From Earliella scabrosa (lineage: Eukaryota > Basidiomycota > Agaricomycetes > Polyporales > Polyporaceae): a DNA stretch of 64,000 bases. Within the stretch, counting starts at the first letter, position 1; each line of letters starts with the position of its first letter. The stretch is from the NCBI GenBank assembly GCA_022605405.1, contig JABYQQ010000011.1:992001-1056000 (forward strand), read 5' to 3'. The notes under the pieces are model-generated. The model ran no database searches, had not been told where the DNA came from, and worked only from the letters and a program-made list of their open reading frames with translations. Below are positions 43,951-55,126 of the stretch, in pieces. The position numbers were made by a program, and so were the translations under genes.

Positions 43951-44825
43951 TCTGTCCTTCCTTGGTTCCATGCGCTCTCTTGCTGTATACTTATTGCCTA
44001 TGTATCTGTGTTCTTCGTGCATATAATATTAATCATGTAGTCTAGCTGCCAATGATACAATACCAAGTACGACCACGCTGGGACATTGCTCAATCGGTAC
44101 AGATTGACCTGGAGCCCGACGTCCGTGTTTGCACTCTTGTAACCGGTGACCCTCATCTGGCGCCTATCCTGTCCCCCGCCCACGGTCTGAGTTTCACAGG
44201 ACACTCCTCAGGCAGATTGTTGAACTTAGGTCAATTGATTACAGTTTCTTTTAGAAAGTAAGGTGAAGTTCTGCGACCACGCAGGCTGACATCGAGTGTC
44301 GTGATGTCGGGTCAGGAGCACGAGTGAACGTCACAAGGGGATAAAAGCGGCCCGACACTTTTAACAGCGCACGGAACGACGACGATACATTAGTAGCAAT
44401 CGCAAAGGAGGTGGATGTCTGGATTGCCGGTAGGGCGAACTTGTGAGACGGAAGCGTTGGGAGCAATTTAATGTGATTAAGCCTCCCTGGTCATCTCTGA
44501 AGGTGGAATAGATCAGGTTGTACAAGTCCAGTTCGGGTCCGGTGAGGTGTCTGTAGGGACGTCAGCCAGACAGGCTGAGACGACGGCCGTTTGGAGGCGC
44601 TGAAGGACCGTTGGTGCAAGGCGCGGGGAAGCACCGGTCCGAAGAGGCATGTTCTATCATGTGCTGTCAAGGTGGAGCCTGCGCACGACAAATGGGTCTT
44701 CAAGCTTCAAGTATCGGCAAGGGCACGGCCTGCGCGGTAGAGGTTGGGCAATTGATCGTCGCCTCTGTGCCAGCCGGAACGAAGTTCCGATGGCGGTTTG
44801 CACATGGAGGCTGGTATGTCGGTGT
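43951..44825. other. Convergent intergenic region
   Basis: This separates the kinase gene and the membrane-protein gene, which converge here. A GGATAAAAGCGG element near 44339 resembles a TATA box, but only a very short ORF follows it. No gene is called. Confidence 0.4.
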
Positions 44826-46479
44826 TCACTGGCGCACGTTGACGGTAACGTCTGTTTCCTGCATCGAAGGCGAGGGCTCCGAGTCAGTACCGTACGCCCG
44901 AATATCGGCGCCCAGGATCGCCTCGACAGTGGTGCAAGGGTTCCTCGCAACCGGCGAGATTGGCGTCAAGATTGCGATAGGTCCGAGGTCACGATTCTTC
45001 TCGCCTTGTTCTAGTGCGCAAAGGATGATGATCACCGTCGGGTACATTCCCTATGCGCTAGCCATTAGTAGGGTGTGTGCCAAGGGTTCGGCTGAAGACG
45101 CACGATGAGCGGGACGAGACATCCTCCCATGACGTAGTAGAAGCCGTACGAAAAGGCCGACTCGCCGAGCTCGACAGCGACGAGCTCGTAGATGATTACG
45201 AACACCTGCAAGGCGCAGAGGAGCGACAGTATGAGCAGATTCGTGCCTGTCACTGAATATATGAGCGTACCCAGAGCGCACAGTATAGGGCGCCGGATTC
45301 GACCAGCAGAGCGAGCGTCCTCTCAACCTGCGTTCGGGTGGACCCTTGACGTAGATGCGACTTGACGAGAAGACGATGTTGCCTGACACACGGCTCGATC
45401 AGTTCTGTGTAATCCTGAAGAGATTCTGAGCGCACCATGCGCGATACGCTATCAGCACAGTTGCCACGCAGTTCGTCACCAGAGAGAGCACGGTCGCGGC
45501 CATGCCCCAAGGGTCTCCAGCGAACAACGTCCCCTTGTAGATGCTGATCCGAGCGGTCTCGTAGGGCGAGGATAGGTCGAAAGGGAGAGGTGTTAACGAA
45601 CACACGGACTTCGTGTCCATCACAGCCGTCACTGTTCCAACAATGAGATCGAACTCTAGCCGGAACATGGATGCCAGAGGCACTTACCGGTCGTCGCGAG
45701 TATCAGCGCCGCGCACAAGAACGGCACCACTCTCCTCTGTTTCCATAGTACCCAGGCGCGCCACCACACGATTGCGTCTCCAATGATAACCTGGTTAGAT
45801 GCACTGCGTCAACCAACTGTCGAGTCTATATGGACGGGGAGCACGCACGTTAACGGTCAGCGCCACGGTCCCTGAACAGTATTGCGCGCGGTCCAGCTCG
45901 CCTCGCCCGTCAGGGGCGGGATTCAGCGGAACAACGTCGCACTGTTCGAACGGGGACATGACGGCATCAAGAGTATTCCCTACACAGCGCTGCAGAGTTC
46001 CAGTCCAATTGACCAGCCTCGTCATGTCATTTCGGAGGAACGTGTGTATCCTGAACGCGACAGACAGCGTGGTTATCCAGTATGCAGTCGTTGACATCCA
46101 CATCGCTGCGATTGCCAGGAACATCAGAACGATGTGCCTTTGGCGGAGGCCTTTTCCGCTATGACATCGTACATCAGAGAGAAGAGCACAGAGAACTACC
46201 CGCAGGAGGTTGCTTACGTTAATATGTAGGCGGCAACGGCTACGAGAACCGTGAACAGTCCTGGGAACTCACACCGGTCAATGGCGGACCTTGCACTGAA
46301 TTTGCCAATGGCAAAGGAACCAGCTCACCAAGAAAGGCCGTTAGTATAATTGCGATGATCAGGCCGTCCTTGAGCCGGGAGCTCTCATAGTCAAGCGCGC
46401 GCGACGCTTCAATGTCAAGGTAGGATGCAATTCTGGAGAGATTGCCGTATGCGCTGCCAGAGATGTTGAGTGGATCCAT
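44826..46479 (-). CDS. Multi-pass (seven-helix type) membrane protein (413 aa)
   Basis: Eight minus-strand exons: 46479-46329, 46260-46218, 46158-45849, 45790-45688, 45631-45436, 45382-45271, 45205-45104 and 45050-44826. They join in frame to 413 aa. Hydrophobic segments occur at LIIAIILTAFLGLFTVLVAV, HIVLMFLAIAAMWM, PFLCAALILATT, AATVLSLVTNCVATVLIAY, a segment around ALYCALWVFVIIYEL, and one near GMYPTVIIILCAL. The motif VIIGDAIVWWRAWVLWKQRR and the GMYPTVIIILCALE motif are hallmarks of a large unnamed basidiomycete receptor-like family. The extracellular loop before exon 4 and the acidic C-terminal tail are variable in the family. No ligand or pathway is known. The start at 46479 is the first ATG of the exon. 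Confidence 0.85.
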
Positions 46480-46856
46480 GATGACCGCGTCGTACAAGTT
46501 CGGTGCGGAACGTTTTCAACGGTAGACGCTAACATCGGCCGATCCGGGCCGCCCGGCTAGCCCGCAACGCAAGGATCCGACCCCTTCAGCCACTCCGTCC
46601 AATCATCTGCCAGGCTCAGCCAGGCTGCCAGAGCATAAGTACTATGCCTTCAAGCGATCTTTAAAGGCTTTGATGATAAGTCTTCTGTACGCCGTTCCCC
46701 CTAGACGATGAACCAAGTTACATCAGTCATTTCGCGCCGTGTCCTTGTTCTGCACCAGAGTGCAACAATTTCATTCGTACCAACCCACTGACATTACGAC
46801 CACACTACTTCAAGAAGCAGCAGAATTCGAGCTATCGAGCTCCTGCCTTCAGCCGA
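46480..46856. other. Intergenic region
   Basis: This holds the promoter of the seven-helix protein gene and the 3' flank of the next minus-strand gene. No other feature was recognised. Confidence 0.4.
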
Positions 46857-49106
46857 CTATCCCCTCAACGCCGCCAAGCTCTGCTCGATCCCCGCCCCCA
46901 GTCCCTCATCGTCCTTCTGCACCACAGGCAACACCGCGCCAAACCTGTTGGGGCTCCCGGGGAACGCCCCGCCCGCGAGCTGCCGCTCGCTCCAGCTCCG
47001 CGACACGATCTCGTCCACCTTGCTCAGCGCCGTCTTGCGCGCTAGGTAGCGCTCCGCCGCGGTCCCGCGCCCCTGGCCCTTCCCGAACCCAGTTCTAGCC
47101 CCAGTCCCAGTCCCTGCGTGGCCAGTGTTCATGGTCGTGACGGAGCTAGAGACGATCGAATACTCCGACTCGGTCGAGTCGGTGGACGCGCCGCTGTCAC
47201 TCCGCTCGGCGTGCGGGCGGAGGACTATGGTCGCGGCGGCATGCACTCCCTCGACGTTCTTCCCAGGGCTCTGGGACTTCTTCAGCCGCCCGCGGTACGG
47301 CGATGAGCTCGCCGTGGACGGGAACGGCAGCGGAGGAGGCGAGCGCTGCGTCCGGAGCTTGTTGTGTTGCTTCTCCTCTGTGCCCTTCGCCTTTCCCCCA
47401 TGTGCGTGTGCAGGGATGCGCGGCGTGCTAGCGCCCTTGGCCGGTGCGGAGACGCGGACGTTGAGCGAGGTCGTCGACCCGAAGAACAGCTGCGACTCGA
47501 GGGGCGGCGACGTCACCATCGGCGGGCTCATCGGCAGGACGGAAGAGTCAACCCGGGGGATGCCGTGGCCGTGCGGGACGGACGGCGCGGGCGACGACGC
47601 AGCGGTCGTATAGGTCGAGGCGGCCTTGGAGGGAGACGAGAACGGGCTGTTGCGCTTCTCCTCGGTGCTCCGTCGCACTGGTACCGGAGTGAACTTGTCC
47701 GAGGGCTGGCGGTTCCGCGCGGCCTTCGGGGTGGGCGATGATTCCGGGCTGAACGCTTCGTCTCCTTCGAGCAGTGCGCCGGACACGGGATCCTCGATGA
47801 CGATGCGGAAGCCGGGAGGGGACATCACCAGGCTGGAAGGGAGGCGGTACAGAGACGGCCGACGGGAAGGGGTCTCGCTCTCGCTTCCCGAAGCGTCCAT
47901 GACGGCGTCCGAGTCGACTCGCTTGTGCCCGCGACGCTGCTGCACCGTCCTCGTTTGGCTGTCGTCAGCCTCAGCGGCATCCTCATCAGACTCTTGAGGC
48001 GCCCTCGCGCGTCGCAGGCTACCGAACTGCAGACGTTCCAGGATACCGCGCCTGATAGACTTGTGCCGAACAGATTCGTAAGGCGTCCCCTCGTCCGCGT
48101 CCGAGTCACTAAGCGCGCCATAGGCATCCGTAGAAGCAGTCGTTTGACGGGTACGAGTCGACGCGCCTGTGGCTCGTCGTCCAATAGGAGTGCGCGCCGG
48201 AGAGGAGTTGTCGAGGAACGGGTCGTCTTCTTCCGTAGGCTCCCTCGCAGTCGGCTTGTTGGTAGTGGATGCCTTGCTACGCATAGAAAACGCACGTCCG
48301 AGCCAGCTTTCCTTCCTCTGGCCGTCGCCCGGCTGCGTGGAGAGTAGGGCCTGCGCGCTAGAAACAGACGGGCGGTGGGAGGCGTCCCCGTCGTCTTGCA
48401 GCAAAGGCGCATCGGCAGCGCGGGTTGCACGCCGGAAGCGCGTCGGTGGAGTGTACCGTGGCCCAGGGACCAGAGCAGGTTTGTGAGAGGAGCGCCGACG
48501 GTTACGGGAAGCGGGAAGATAACGATAGAGCAGCCAAGTGAAGAGAGCACCAGCGATCGCACCCAGGACACCGAACAGAGGGGCGAAGTAGACGACTTGG
48601 CTCGAGCCTCGTTTGGTTGCGACAGCACGAGCCCGTGCGAGAGAGACAGAGGACTCACTACTGGCGGGAGGTAGCGCAGTGACGTGCACGAGGGCGGCTG
48701 ACGAGCTTGACGGGACGACCAGTGACGTTGACGGGGACAGCTGCATGTCCGGGGTTGAGGCAGCCGTCGTAGTCGGCGCAAGGGCGTCCTCGACCGAGGT
48801 GGTAAAGCCGACTGCGTCAGTAATGGCTGCTGAGAAGGGCGACGCCGCTGTAGGTTCCGCTTCAGATGTCGTCACGTCCATGGTGGACTGTCCCCAAGCA
48901 TCCCAAGAAGGGTATGGCCACCAGTTGAAACTCGATGTCGCCGTTGGCGAGTCCTGTCGTCCTCGTATAGCGGCAAGAGGAAGATGGGGTGCAGGCCTCG
49001 CCGGATGAGAGTAGGCATGTCCGGCTAAGACGACGGCTACGGTGACGAGGGACAGGTAGCTGAGCCTCCTTCCTCTGGACTGTGTTGTGCGCGTCTTACT
49101 GGGCAT
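46857..49106 (-). CDS. Single-pass membrane protein with Ser/Thr-rich ectodomain and long cytoplasmic tail (about 749 aa)
   Basis: One minus-strand frame ends at 46857. The start is taken at 49106, where MPSKTRTTQSRGRRLSYLSL begins a signal peptide; a second ATG lies 6 nt upstream, and the frame is open to 49172. After cleavage near AYSHP comes an ectodomain rich in Ser, Thr and Pro, likely O-glycosylated. A transmembrane segment (VVYFAPLFGVLGAIAGALFT) follows, then a basic stop-transfer stretch and about 500 disordered residues with many SP/TP sites. The architecture resembles Mid2/WSC-like sensors, but no WSC cysteine domain is present. A GTAAGT in the N-terminal extension (near 49148) hints at a 5' intron. 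The role is unknown; plasma membrane signalling is a guess. Confidence 0.75.
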   Translation of the reverse strand: MPSKTRTTQSRGRRLSYLSLVTVAVVLAGHAYSHPARPAPHLPLAAIRGRQDSPTATSSFNWWPYPSWDAWGQSTMDVTTSEAEPTAASPFSAAITDAVGFTTSVEDALAPTTTAASTPDMQLSPSTSLVVPSSSSAALVHVTALPPASSESSVSLARARAVATKRGSSQVVYFAPLFGVLGAIAGALFTWLLYRYLPASRNRRRSSHKPALVPGPRYTPPTRFRRATRAADAPLLQDDGDASHRPSVSSAQALLSTQPGDGQRKESWLGRAFSMRSKASTTNKPTAREPTEEDDPFLDNSSPARTPIGRRATGASTRTRQTTASTDAYGALSDSDADEGTPYESVRHKSIRRGILERLQFGSLRRARAPQESDEDAAEADDSQTRTVQQRRGHKRVDSDAVMDASGSESETPSRRPSLYRLPSSLVMSPPGFRIVIEDPVSGALLEGDEAFSPESSPTPKAARNRQPSDKFTPVPVRRSTEEKRNSPFSSPSKAASTYTTAASSPAPSVPHGHGIPRVDSSVLPMSPPMVTSPPLESQLFFGSTTSLNVRVSAPAKGASTPRIPAHAHGGKAKGTEEKQHNKLRTQRSPPPLPFPSTASSSPYRGRLKKSQSPGKNVEGVHAAATIVLRPHAERSDSGASTDSTESEYSIVSSSVTTMNTGHAGTGTGARTGFGKGQGRGTAAERYLARKTALSKVDEIVSRSWSERQLAGGAFPGSPNRFGAVLPVVQKDDEGLGAGIEQSLAALRG

Positions 49107-50267
49107 CAGCATCAACTTCAATTGTGAAAATCGGATGACAACACTTACGTGAATCATGGCTGCAAGAGTCATCGTGGGGGTAGGAGGAGGCAGATGTCCC
49201 TGTCGGGCTGGCTCTATATCTAAGCCGAGGCGAGGCTGACTGAGAACGATCCGACATGCCGACCAGACTGGTTTCTAACCAGACGAGGGCAGGCCCGGGA
49301 AGATGCGTCGGACTGGGGGATGATATTCGCATGTGTTACGGAGGCGTTACATTGTCTTCACGACGAGCTCGATGGCTGAATAATCAGGACATTCTGGAGC
49401 GATACCGAGGAGGTGAAGTTTTCAAAGTCACGTTGGCGGGAGTAAATACTGGAACTGTCGAAGGTCAACCACAGATGCGAGGGGCGAATACTCTTGTTGG
49501 TGTATGCGAGCATGGGGCGTGGGTAAACGAGAATAGGGAACATGCAGGATACAAGGATTGAAGAGGCCTCAAATATGGGATTATGGGAAGCGAACGGGTC
49601 AAAATCGGAGTGTATGAACTCACCTACGCCCTGCCTACGCCGTCCGCTGAAACTCGTAAGTCACCTTCTACCACTACCTGAACAATCTGCTGGACTGGTT
49701 CCTCCGGTGAATATCAACCAACGATGATGATGGGGCGATACGCAAGGACTGGACCTCAGTGAGATTCGGAGGCGAGAGCTATATGTATGTGGGTCCAACG
49801 TGAGGTGTTCGGGCTCTTGCAAGAGCGAACATGCAGACGGGTTCCTACGCGGCGTTCGACGACGACGAGCAGAGTTCGAAGAACGTGAGCATGCAGAATG
49901 AGGGTTGCAGTAGGAGTTGTCGCGACAAGGACCCTCAAGGACTTCGCAGGAAAACACATAGAACGCAGAAGCGGGGCCCGAGGCGGGCCAGGGCGGGCCG
50001 GCAGTTATGTACTCACGTCGGACTCCTGCATCACTGCGTTGTGCTGGCAGTACACTGTGCGCTCATGTGTATGAGGGACTTGGGACTTGACACGCACACG
50101 GCGCACTGTCTTCACCGCGGATGTCGATCGTTGAACACAGTCACCTGAACGTTGTTGCGCAACTTTTCTAGGACCACCTTGTAAGTTGCCAATCAGCAAA
50201 TATTCCCTCTCTTACACCTCCACCGTGTGTCTCACCGTCAGCATCAGCCCGCTACAATCTACTAGCG
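49107..50267. other. Divergent intergenic region
   Basis: This 1.1-kb gap separates the start sites of the membrane-protein gene (minus) and the HNH gene (plus). No gene motif, repeat or tRNA was recognised; only small overlapping ORFs are present. Confidence 0.4.
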
Positions 50268-51990
50268 ATGTCGACCCCGGTTCGAAGCACTTCCGATGCG
50301 CTCCTGGACAATGGGTCCCGTCCTCAGACCCCTAGCCACGCTCGAGCATTTTCCGGAGATGACACTTGCTCGGGCCTCTCCACTCTGACCTACTCAAGCT
50401 TCTCCGACCCTTCGTTGCCGCCAGGATCTATCGAGAGCAAGTATCTCAGACTTGGTGAGCTGGTAGGACTCGGCAAAGGTGCGACTCGAGACATCCTCGC
50501 GAGCCCAGCAGACAAGCACAAGGTGGAGGCCTTGTGGCCCGTCGCGCAGAAGCACCTCCAGGTTTTCCAGATGGAGCATTACGCCAGCTTCAACACTCCC
50601 GACTGGGTCTCATGCGTCTTAGGGGAGACGGCGGAGCAGCCTCTGTACAAGGCTAATTCTTTCACCGTGCGGAAGCTCATCGAAGCAATGTTCACAACTG
50701 CTGAAGACCTCGGACTCGAAGAGGGCAAGCGGTATGTCGCCGCGGCGGTCTGCGGCTGCGCGATCGAGGCGGCCAACTTGGACGAGGATGAGGACAAGAA
50801 CGAGGCGCTTGCAAAAGTGTTACAAGGCCTGGCATCGACCTGGGTCGCCTACCTGCTCTGGCCGTGTATGTCATCTCTCCGTCGCATGTTATCTGCAACT
50901 GATAGTCGTGCATCCCAGTTTATGCCAATGAGGACAGCGGCATCGGAACTCTCAACGAACGCTCTGGAGATGCGACGCCCCCTGAGTCGGATGACATCGA
51001 TTCGATCATGGACGAACTCTTGAGACAAGAGAATCGTCGTAGAAGCGATGATCTGCGAGACCTTGTTTGTGGAGTATCTGATATGTATGCCATCAGTTGT
51101 AGCTAACCCACCACGTACAGATTCTTCAGCGTGACGGCTTCAAGTGCGTCTTGACCGGCTGCTTCGATGCGACTGTGCCACAGAAGCAGGTCCCTGAAGG
51201 GGTCTACATCGACGACCTGCACGTTTGTCATATCCTCAAACGTTCGGTTGCAGCATACCTTGGTGGAGGCAAAGGCGAGGGAGAAGGGTGGAAGTCCAGG
51301 GTCAGTCACAGTGCTCGATTGGCGTTTCACATACCGGATTGATTTTCATTTGACTTGTAGTTCCACTCGGCATCTGCTACGTTTGACATTCTGCGACAAT
51401 ACTGTCAACTGGACACCAAGTACATCGACACTCCAGAGCTCATGCACACGCCGTTAAATGCTTTCCCGCTCACCGCCCACTTCCGTCGCGGATGGGATAA
51501 TTTCTGTTGGTGCTTGCACCCCAAAGCGGTGCGGCATCTCATTGGCAGCACATCCATCAGCCTGTTGCGTTGTATCCTTACTATCTCATAGGTTGCCAAT
51601 TGCTACGTGATGAAGGTGTACAATCGCCTAGTCGTTCATACGGATCGACATGGAATTCCGCCGGACTACGAGCTCAAGTTCAAGGACCAGAGCCACGAGA
51701 TTCCCCTCAACGCATCCGGGAGGCGTCTCCACATCGCTGCCAGCGTTGATCTGCCTGATCCGAATCTGCTTCGGCTGCATGCGGCGTTGGCAGGGGTCTT
51801 CCACTTGACCAATGTTGTCTGTATCTTCCGCTTGATTGAAAAGCGGAGTCGGGAGCCAGGTAGCCCCCCTGTTCCCAGCGCAGACGGAGAGGCCTTCATG
51901 AAGAGTATAGTTGAACCTGAAGGCGATCAGCTATGGCAATCTGTTGCGATGATGTGGTGTCATTGCAAGCGAAGCAAGTATTCCCCATAG
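50268..51990 (+). CDS. HNH nuclease-domain protein, fungal HNH_2 type (496 aa)
   Basis: Five exons: 50268-50865, 50919-51064, 51121-51300, 51361-51528 and 51592-51990. They join in frame to 496 aa. The N-terminal third is Ser/Pro-rich and then helical. The nuclease-like core starts with ILQRDGFKCVLTGCFD, has the metal-site-like DDLHVCHILKRS, and continues to LMHTPLNAFPLTAHFRRGWD and FCWCLHPK, the order expected of fungal HNH_2 domains. These proteins are abundant in Agaricomycetes; few have been tested and many may be non-catalytic. The C-terminal region PDPNLLRLHAALAGVFHLTN is a family-typical helix. The second intron uses a GTTTGT donor. Confidence 0.8.
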
Positions 51991-52540
51991 GCGTTGACCG
52001 CAAAGGGCAGCACACTAACTTATTCTGGCGCTCAACACTCGATACTTGCCACTGCGTGTATGGATTTCTCCGTATCTCGATGTGCATGCTCGCATATATC
52101 ACATTATCAATCATGATAGCTGCAATACTGCCTATTCCACTCAGTGACAGGCAATTCGTTGTGGTTGAACTTGGTGTTGGGTAAATAAACAAGCGCTCAG
52201 CTACCGCGCCCATACGCGCTGAGCGGCAGCTACATGCATATGTAGATCTTTCAACCGTACCATCATCTCGCTCACTGCCGGTAGGGTTCCTCTGTGTTCG
52301 TGGGCTTGTGCATGTTACCTCGTCATTGTCTCCGACACGTTCCAGCAATTCAGACTGTCCTTGCGAGGTCACATCGCTGCAAGAACTTCATACGAAGCAT
52401 CCTAAGTACTGTCGTGCAGGTACGCCTGGTTCACTATTGCGTCCTGAGGTCGTCGCATGACCGCGCAACGACAGGGACGCACATCCAAAACGACTGGAAT
52501 ACGACATCTTGCCTCGCTAGCGACTCCTGACATACAACCA
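51991..52540. other. Intergenic region
   Basis: This is the promoter side of the Rieske-DUF455 gene. No other feature was recognised. Confidence 0.4.
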
Positions 52541-54328
52541 ATGGCAGAACAAGAGGCCCCCGTTCAGAAATTGACGGGTCCGGGGAAGGAATGGTTGAGG
52601 TATGGGCACCCTCGAGGCATTTACTGGCTGGTCATGAGTTTCTGAGCATATCTCACCAGCATATCACCTCTGAAGAAACTCGCGACTCATTCCCGCTTCT
52701 TCCTGACCCTCCGTTCGCAAGAGGGCAACTATCACTCCCTCATCCTCTTCCGCCTCACGCCCGGGCAGCTGCCTGAGAACGGTATCGACCTCGGCGCGAC
52801 GTCTCACACCCTCCAGGACCAGATCTATGTCATGGAGGCGAATTGCCCACACCTGGGTGCGGACATGTCGCATGCGGAGATCGAGGAGTGCGACACTGGG
52901 ATCGTCGCGGTATGTCCCTGGCATAGGTTCGTTCGCCCCCGATTCCCGTCGGGCTTGCTGATCGTGACTAGACATCAGGTATGACTTCGACCTCAAGACA
53001 GGGCATAGCGAGACCGGGCTGAAGGCCTGTACCTATGCTACGGATGTTCGCGAATCAGAAGACGGAGAGGAGCACATATGGGTTGAAACGCCCGAGGGAG
53101 GGAGTGGTTGGCGGATGGTCGAGTTCAGACCGGTTTCGGAAGGTGCGTTTGCCTTATATCTATAGGCGATCTTCCTCCAACACGATGTTCAGAGTTCGCC
53201 GACCCTCCGCCCCCGCCTCCTGATCTCTCGCACCTCTCCATATCGTCAACTCCGAAGGAAGCAGAACCTTTGATTCCACCAGAGAATCCTCCGGCCACGC
53301 TGATCCAGTGGGCCGTCTGCATCCTGAACACCCCCGATCCGATGTTGAAGGTGCGCATATCAGCTCCCACATGTAGTTGGGTAGGCTCACGCTGATGTAG
53401 GTCCAACGCACCAGACATGCCGTGCAGCTGTTCCGCACCGGCCAGCTCAAGTCCATCGGCCATCGCTCGTCCAAGGCACCTAGACCGCCAGACGTGCCAC
53501 CTCGAGAGGCGATCTATGCCCGCAACACAGTCGACCCGGGGAAAATGGCTCGTCGCAAGAACAGAGCGGTGATGCTGCACGCGTTGGCCAATATCGAGCA
53601 ATGGGCGTGCGTACCGTCGGTTGGCTGCTGACTCGCAATGTACTCACACGATTGCATGCAGGATTGACCTCGCGTGAGTGGCCCCTTCATCGTCTCACCA
53701 GGGCGTTGCTGAGCGCATGTGTAGCTGGGATATCATCGCGCGGTACGGACCCTCACATCCTGATCTCCCGCCCGCCTTCTTTGCCGACTTCACCAAGATG
53801 GCGCTCGACGAGTCGAAGCACTTCTCCCTCCTGACCGCACGCCTAGCCGCGCTCTCCCCGTCCACCCCCTACGGCTCCCTGCCGGTCCACGCCGGGCTTT
53901 GGGAGTCCGCGCGGGTCACCTTCGCCTCTCTGCGCGCTCGCCTCGCCATCATCCATCTGGTACACGAAGCGCGCGGGCTGGACGTGAATCCGGGAACGAT
54001 AGAGAAGTTCCGACGCGCGGGCGACCCGGACAGCGTGAAGGTGCTCGAGACGATCCATCACGACGAGGTCACGCACGTCACGACCGGGCACCGCTGGTTC
54101 ACTTGGGTGTGCGCCAAGCAGGGTGTCGACCCGGTGCAGACGTTCAGGGAGGAGGTCAAACGCGGCTGGCGAGGCGACGTGAAGGGCCCGTTCAATGCGG
54201 CAGACCGCGAGAAGGCAGGGCTCACGCCGGAGTTCTACGAGAACCTCAGAGGGGAGATGCCTAGCGAGTGGGAAGGGAATGGGTCGCAAGCCGACGTCGG
54301 AGTTGGGTACGAAGGTGCAGGCAGGTAG
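52541..54328 (+). CDS. Rieske [2Fe-2S] domain fused to a DUF455 ferritin-like domain (489 aa)
   Basis: Seven exons: 52541-52599, 52660-52926, 52979-53142, 53193-53350, 53401-53606, 53662-53673 and 53725-54328. They join in frame to 489 aa. The N-terminal Rieske cluster site is complete, with Cys82-x-His84 (NCPHLGAD) and Cys105-x2-His108 (VCPWHRYDFD), so it should bind a 2Fe-2S centre. A Pro-rich linker follows. The C-terminal half matches DUF455, a ferritin-like diiron fold, with MARRKNRAVMLHALANIEQW, the ligand-like DESKHFSLL and HHDEVTHVTTGHRWF. The combination suggests a soluble oxidoreductase in which the Rieske centre passes electrons to the diiron site; the substrate is unknown. Exon 6 is a 12-nt microexon. 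Confidence 0.87.
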
Positions 54329-54434
54329 TTCCCAGGTACGCTGCTTCCCTGACTCTCCTGCTGGTACTGAATTCTTTGGCGATAGTTACTCAGAGATGAC
54401 ACATACTACGAATACACAATATAGCCGACAGACA

Positions 54435-55126
54435 TCACATCCTGATCCCTGCAGCCTCGGCCTGCTGCTGTTGGAACGCGTCCCACTCCCTGTAATTCGT
54501 CCCCATCTCGTCATAGAACGCCGGCCAGTCCATGCACCGATGCACCCCGCCCGCCCTCTGACTCGTGTAGTTGCGCGCGAACGCGTCGGGCGGCTCGAGC
54601 GTCGTGTCCGCCGCGCACAGCGTCGACGTGCGGAAGAAGTTGAGGCAGTGCGTGAGGTGCGCGAGCTGGTGGTGCCCGTGGGGGACCGCGTCCTGGGCGA
54701 GGGCGGCGCGGTACGAGCGCAGGCAGTGCAGCTCGTGTGTCACCGCGACGACGAACAGGCGGCGGCCGGGGCCGTAGTGCACGTTGCCGTCGCCCGCGGT
54801 CGCCGTCCAGAGCCACTCTTGGTGCGTCTCGGGCGCGTAGAGCGAGTAGCGCGAGCTGTCTTCGTGCTGGAGCTTGACGGCTCGGCGCGCGGTTGGCAGC
54901 GGCATGCGCGGTGGGTAGTCCTCGTCGATGAAGCCTGGTGGGAGAGAGCGTCAGCATCGGGGCATGAGTCGCGTGGTGAGCGGTGAGAGCACGCACTGTA
55001 GTGGCTGAGCGGGGGTGGACGTGCTATTGCTGCCCGGTGCGTCGCGCGCACGTGGAGGTAGTCGACGTAGGCGTTGAGCGCGCCAAGAACGACTATGAGG
55101 AGGAGTGCTAGCTGGCGGGAAGACAT
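54435..55126 (-). CDS. UstYa-like (DUF3328) membrane-anchored protein 1 (209 aa)
   Basis: Minus-strand exons 55126-54997 and 54934-54435 join across a 62-nt intron to 209 aa. It has a short N-terminal transmembrane anchor (QLALLLIVVLGALNAYVDYL) followed by a lumenal domain with the two family Cys-His boxes: HELHCLRSYR, then HLTHCLNFFRTSTLCAADTT with LEP. It ends in HRCMDWPAFYDEM. In ascomycetes UstYa/UstYb act in oxidative cyclisation of ribosomal peptides such as ustiloxin; basidiomycete members are mostly untested. It converges with the Rieske-DUF455 gene. A second family member lies at 60.3 kb. Confidence 0.85.

Noticed and set aside
45252..45271. 18-nt intron in the seven-helix protein gene
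   Set aside because: A 65-nt intron from the same donor to a later CAG gives the family sequence CALWVFVIIYEL and normal length.
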